A stretch of 36,303 nucleotides of DNA, from the NCBI GenBank assembly GCA_005884515.1, contig VAWS01000007.1, positions 1-36,303 on the forward strand, written 5' to 3'. Below the pieces are notes generated by a model, which worked only from the letters and a program-made list of their open reading frames with translations, did no database searches and was not told the DNA's origin. This document shows, one piece after another, positions 32,908 through 36,303 of this stretch; position 1 is the first letter of the stretch; every line of letters begins with the position of its first letter. The translations under genes were made by a program, and so were the position numbers. Source of the DNA: Actinomycetota bacterium. Lineage in GTDB: Bacteria > Actinomycetota > AC-67.

Positions 32908-33747
32908 CTACTTATTCCAAATACTCAGATCCCTATCAAGCCACGCGCCGAGCTTCGCATTGTCCTCGGCGAAATACTCCATGAGATCGTGCCGGAGATC
33001 GGGCTCAATGGGGGGAGGTGAGAGACCCTCACGAGTAAAGAGGCGCAGCATCGGGAGCCAGATTTTCAACGGGATCTTTCCACCAAGAGCAGGTCGTATC
33101 AGGAGACGAAGCAGAGGAGTTGCACGTGACTCGCGATACGTATTCGTAATCTGCCCGACGTTCGAGGGGATGATCGTTGGGTCGACGCCGATGTGAAGGC
33201 AAAGCGTTCGAAATGTTTCGAGAGGATTCGCAGCGAGATCATCGAACAAGAGAACCTTGAGCTGCTCCCGACGAAAATGCTGTGTCAGATTGACGAGTTG
33301 GGAAAGGTAGCGGCTGAACGCGAGATAGAACGGCCAGCGTCTACCGTCCGTCGCCTGGCGTTCATCCTCGAAGGCTTGCCGAAAGCTGCGTCGCTCCATG
33401 GCGTAATACCGAGCGTGAAGGAAGTGCGAATATGCTCGGTCGACGGGGTTTCTAAGGATGGCTACCAAACGAGCCTTCGGGACAACAGATGCCATGCGAG
33501 GCGCGGCCTCGACCGGGAAGAGATATGAGGGTGATGCCTCTCCGATAGCCTTCTTTCCTGCCCCGGACTTGAAGTGGGATGTGTACCAATCCAGCCCACG
33601 AGAGAAATTTGCTTCATCGCTGAAGAAGTTGATTTCCTTCCCAGCTGGCACATAGACGTCGGGATGTTCCCGTAGGTAATGCCAGAGCGAGCTGGTTCCA
33701 GACTTGGCCGCACCGACGATCAGGAACGTGGGAAGGATCGGGTCCAT
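32908..33747 (-). CDS. PAPS-dependent sulfotransferase
   Basis: A 279-residue sulfotransferase. The 5'-phosphosulfate loop is PTFLIVGAAKSGTSSLWHYLREHPDVYVPAGKEINFF (GAAKSGTSS at 12-20). The 3'-phosphate site is VAILRNPVDRAYSHFLHARYY (R99 to S107). The segments AIGEASPSYLF and LKVLLFDDLAANP are usual for the Sulfotransfer_1/3 families that modify glycans. It implies a sulfated product. ATG 33747 starts just before the P-loop strand; the track start at 33870 adds 41 basic residues of doubtful origin and no good ribosome site is present for either. No PAPS synthesis genes are in the window. It converges on the FkbM gene. Confidence 0.88.
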   Translation of the reverse strand: MDPILPTFLIVGAAKSGTSSLWHYLREHPDVYVPAGKEINFFSDEANFSRGLDWYTSHFKSGAGKKAIGEASPSYLFPVEAAPRMASVVPKARLVAILRNPVDRAYSHFLHARYYAMERRSFRQAFEDERQATDGRRWPFYLAFSRYLSQLVNLTQHFRREQLKVLLFDDLAANPLETFRTLCLHIGVDPTIIPSNVGQITNTYRESRATPLLRLLIRPALGGKIPLKIWLPMLRLFTREGLSPPPIEPDLRHDLMEYFAEDNAKLGAWLDRDLSIWNK

Positions 33748-34533
33748 ACCGCTAGCTCGAAGACCGCTGATTGGCCGGCGGGTCTCCCAGCCGGAGATCC
33801 TCCGGAACTGAACGATGACAATGGCGGCGTAACGAGAAAGCGGTCGCGGCCCGGAATGATTCTGCGACACAGCGTTGCTCGATGCGATTGCCCCAGACCC
33901 CGGATCCGCGGGATAGCCGTAATGGCTCCTGAGCCGAACAAAAGCCTTCGAGACGCATCAGGGACGCATGATCCTTCGCGCTGTTGCGCGCGATCCTAGC
34001 CCCCACTCCCGCTTCCTCTGCGATGAAGTTCGTTGACGGACCCGGCGATCGGCACTTCCAGTGACGAGATACCTGATGGCATCCATAAACGTGGTGTAGA
34101 AGTACCGAACAGTAGGATCCATGGCCTGATTCTAGCCCGGATTTGCCCCCGTTCACGGCTGCGATCTCAGGTCCGCCATTTCTCGGCTGGTGGCCTTCAT
34201 CGGAACAGGCAAACAACGGCCAGACATGACGCACTACTGCGAACGAAGGTCAGAATGAGATTCCGGGTCGTACGCGTGAGATGAGACGCGGAGGCTACGA
34301 TGATGCGAAACTGTTTCGACCAAGTTGGTAAGGCTAATTGGACTCTAGGGATTTACGGATGTGCGGACCTTTCTACCCGTGCTCATGCCCGGGGCATATG
34401 TACCCATGAAACCTTCTACCTCGCTGCGCGCCAAGCTTGAGGCGCTCAACGGGGCGCTGGCAGCGCGGCTCCACAGACGCCTCGTTGCGTGGAGCTCGCG
34501 AAAGGCCGGCTCGCTGCCGGAGGGCTACCCGTG
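33748..34533. other. Long gene-poor region with possible decayed coding sequence
   Basis: About 790 bases lie between the divergent sulfotransferase and GT8 genes. A minus-strand 54-codon ORF (33958-34122, below the track cutoff) begins MDPTVRYFYTTFMDAIRYLVTG. Nearby out-of-phase frames hold protein-like pieces such as NFIAEEAGVGARIARNSAKDHASLMRLEGF and KAFVRLRSHYGYPADPG. This looks like a frameshift-riddled remnant, unidentified. The segment around 34240-34400 is visibly more AT-rich than its surroundings and may hold the GT8 promoter. Confidence 0.4.
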
Positions 34534-35460
34534 ATGAGCACTTCCATCCAGCTCGCCTGCGCGTCGGACCGCAATTACATGCCGCACTGTGCGGCGATGC
34601 TGCATTCTGCGCTGAGTCACGGTGCCGGTCATGGCTTCCGGATCCACTACCTCCACGGGCCCGACGTCCCCGCCAGATCAAGGGAGCTCGTGGCCGGGAT
34701 GATCGAGCGCCAGGGCGGCACCATCTCGTTCGTTGAGATTCCCGACGAGCGGATCGACGGGCTACCGATCACGCAGCACTTCAGCCGAGCGATGTGGTAC
34801 AGGATCCATCTGCCCGAACTCCTGCCGAACGTGGAGCGGGTCCTGTACCTGGACGCCGACCTCATCGCTCTTGACTCGCTCGAGCCTCTATGGGAAACCG
34901 ATCTGAAGGGCAACTACGTTGCGGCCGTTACGAACGTATTTGGACCTTGGGACGTGGACTATCCTGCCAAGCTCGGTTTGCCTTCCCCTGAGAGCTATTT
35001 CAACACGGGCGTCCTCCTCATGGACCTTGATGAGATGAGAGCGGACAACTGCACCACCGCTTTGCGAGAGTGCGCGCTGGAACACGGCGAGGCTTTTTGG
35101 TTCCCCGATCAGGACGCGATGAACGTAGTGCTTGCAGGCAGGCGCTTGCCTCTGCACCCCCGATGGAACTCCATGAGCGCTCTCTTCACCTTTTCCGCAA
35201 GCGTGGGAATCTTCGGATCGGATGCCACCGATGAAGCCCGACGGCGGCCGGCCATCCGCCATTTCGAGGGTGGCGGGGCCAACAAGCCGTGGCATTATTT
35301 GTGTGACCAGGAGATGCGTGAGGTGTATTTCGAACATCGTCGCGAAACGCCTTGGCCGAACGTCAGGCTCGAGGGCCTCACACCTGCAAACGTCCTGAGG
35401 CGTTTGACTCGCCGCACCCGGCATCGCTTGCCCAGATCGGTCGGTGATCGCTCATCTTGA
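34534..35460 (+). CDS. Family 8 glycosyltransferase
   Basis: A 308-residue GT-A retaining glycosyltransferase of the LPS galactosyl/glucosyltransferase type. It shows IQLACASDRNYMPHCAAMLHSAL, FSRAMWYRIHLPELLPNVERVLYLDADLIALDSLEPLWETDL (metal-binding DAD at 107-109), SYFNTGVLLMDLDEMR, FWFPDQDAMNVVLAG and IRHFEGGGANKPWHYLC, where the late HFxGxxKPW element is a GT8 hallmark. GGAGGG lies upstream, 6 bases from GTG 34531 and 9 from ATG 34534; either could be used. The track start at 34489 is rejected. Followed after 46 bases by the TylF-type gene, probably on one transcript. Confidence 0.9.
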   Translation: MSTSIQLACASDRNYMPHCAAMLHSALSHGAGHGFRIHYLHGPDVPARSRELVAGMIERQGGTISFVEIPDERIDGLPITQHFSRAMWYRIHLPELLPNVERVLYLDADLIALDSLEPLWETDLKGNYVAAVTNVFGPWDVDYPAKLGLPSPESYFNTGVLLMDLDEMRADNCTTALRECALEHGEAFWFPDQDAMNVVLAGRRLPLHPRWNSMSALFTFSASVGIFGSDATDEARRRPAIRHFEGGGANKPWHYLCDQEMREVYFEHRRETPWPNVRLEGLTPANVLRRLTRRTRHRLPRSVGDRSS

Positions 35461-35506
35461 TCGTTGCCTGGGGGCATAGTCCCCATCCGCTATTCAAGGC
35501 AAGAAC

Positions 35507-36271
35507 ATGATCCGAAGCGTGGTCCGTCGGTTCCGACGACGGCGAGAAACATTGGAGCCTTCTGCGAGCCCGCCCGAGATGGCTACGCTTAGCGCGCTCG
35601 AAAGAGAGATCGTCGACAAGGCGCTGCCGTTCTCAATGACGAGCGTTGAGCGGGTTGTTGCATTGATCGACTCAGTTCGTTATTGCGTCAAGCGCGACGT
35701 GCCCGGTGCTTTTGCCGAATGCGGCGTCTGGCGAGGCGGCTCGATCATGGCCATGATCTACACGCTGCTGGATCTAGGACGCGACGATCGTGACATCTAC
35801 CTCTACGACACGTTCGAAGGGATGACCCGGCCGACGGAAGTCGACACATCACGAGTCGACCGGACCGCGCTGGACTGGTGGAAAGACGTTGAGGGTACTG
35901 AACACCGGGCCTTCCCGCATTTCTTTGATCCGGACGTCTTCAACGAAGACATCGTGCGGCGCGACGTCATGGCGACCGGATATCCGGCGGAACGTCTGCA
36001 TTTCGTCCGTGGGCGCGTGGAGGACACCCTGCCGGAGCAGGCGCCCAGTCGTATCGCCCTCCTACGACTCGACACTGATTGGTACGAGTCCACGCGTCAC
36101 GAGCTAATCCACCTTTACCCGCGTCTATCGCAGGGCGGCGTCCTGATCGTGGATGACTACGGCCACTGGGACGGCTGCAGACTTGCCGTCGACGAATACT
36201 TCGCGACGGAAGCCGACCCGGTTCTACTCACCCGGATCGACTACACGGGACGAATCTGCGTCAAGAGTTGA
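35507..36271 (+). CDS. TylF/MycF-type sugar O-methyltransferase
   Basis: A 254-residue methyltransferase of the family including macrocin (TylF) and mycinamicin (MycF) O-methyltransferases, which are metal-dependent and act on deoxysugar hydroxyls. Residues 71-79 (ECGVWRGGS) form motif I, followed by IYLYDTFEGMTRP (98-109), VEDTLPEQAPSRIALLRLDTDWYESTRHELIHLYPRLSQGGVLIVDDYGHWDGCRLAVDEYF, with the DTDWYEST and DDYGHW elements that hold the metal-binding aspartates. The ATG at 35507 has a weak AAGG upstream. It follows the GT8 by 46 bases; that gap has TTGCCT/AGGCAA arms around a short G/C stem. Methylation of an unusual sugar in this polysaccharide is likely. Confidence 0.9.
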   Translation: MIRSVVRRFRRRRETLEPSASPPEMATLSALEREIVDKALPFSMTSVERVVALIDSVRYCVKRDVPGAFAECGVWRGGSIMAMIYTLLDLGRDDRDIYLYDTFEGMTRPTEVDTSRVDRTALDWWKDVEGTEHRAFPHFFDPDVFNEDIVRRDVMATGYPAERLHFVRGRVEDTLPEQAPSRIALLRLDTDWYESTRHELIHLYPRLSQGGVLIVDDYGHWDGCRLAVDEYFATEADPVLLTRIDYTGRICVKS

Positions 36272-36303
36272 AAGGCCCGCCGCCGAGCCGTCGGATCTGA
36301 CCC

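Noticed and set aside
1-36303. tRNA, rRNA, insertion sequence, integrase, CRISPR array or replication origin
   Set aside because: I looked for transposase or integrase motifs, regularly spaced repeats and RNA-like segments and found none I could support.

Overview
The window is one continuous stretch of a surface-polysaccharide (exopolysaccharide / O-antigen-like) biosynthesis locus. Almost every gene supported here makes, modifies, polymerises or exports a glycan. The DNA is GC-rich, GTG and TTG starts are frequent, and genes are packed with 4-base ATGA/GTGA/TTGA overlaps. This fits an uncultured high-GC bacterium, most simply an actinobacterium-like lineage. No rRNA, tRNA or housekeeping marker is present, so that placement is inference only.

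Layout. (1) 1-333: 3' end of an extended SDR sugar-nucleotide epimerase/dehydratase. (2) 444-3399, minus: a coupled operon of DPM1-like GT2, FAD oxidoreductase and zinc-ribbon methyltransferase. (3) 3674-7885, plus: ABC exporter 1 (Wzm + a Wzt that lacks its Walker B segment) and two GT2 genes. (4) 8056-9537, minus: polyprenyl glycosylphosphotransferase, the likely initiating enzyme. (5) 9997-13895, plus: SGNH-fold protein, two methyltransferases and a GT2. (6) 13911-16049, minus: GT4 and GT2, with a short WcbI/SGNH-like fragment at 16034-16213. (7) 16360-18249, plus: two tandemly duplicated GT2 genes. (8) 18345-22648, plus: ABC exporter 2 (Wzm + intact Wzt) and a GT4-GT2 fusion. (9) 22560-28267, minus: two GT4 genes, a frameshifted exostosin-like gene, a Wzy/WaaL-type polymerase/ligase and a Wzz-like co-polymerase. 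(10) 28382-29542, plus: GT4. (11) 29539-31827, minus: two GT4 genes, the second with a damaged N-terminus. (12) 32151-36271: FkbM methyltransferase, sulfotransferase (minus), GT8 and TylF-type methyltransferase.

How the genes could work together. The phosphotransferase would load the first sugar phosphate on undecaprenyl phosphate. About fifteen GT2/GT4/GT8/GT47-like glycosyltransferases would extend it, and five methyltransferases, a sulfotransferase and an SGNH-type enzyme would decorate it. Export could go through two Wzm/Wzt ABC systems, with a Wzy/Wzz pair also present. No Wzx flippase is visible in the window.

The most notable observations are: (a) a clean in-frame loss of about 41 codons covering the signature-helix remainder, Walker B and D-loop of the first Wzt, next to an intact second Wzt; (b) four GT2 paralogues sharing a C-terminal tail motif G(S/A)xRxR(T/A)xxL at the stop, two of them a 948-bp tandem duplication; (c) a GT4-GT2 fusion; (d) broken or truncated ORFs (24995-26005, 29539-30544, 16034-16213, 7797-7991) suggesting that the cluster is being remodelled, or that the assembly contains indels. 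I see no CRISPR array, insertion sequence, RNA gene or integrase.
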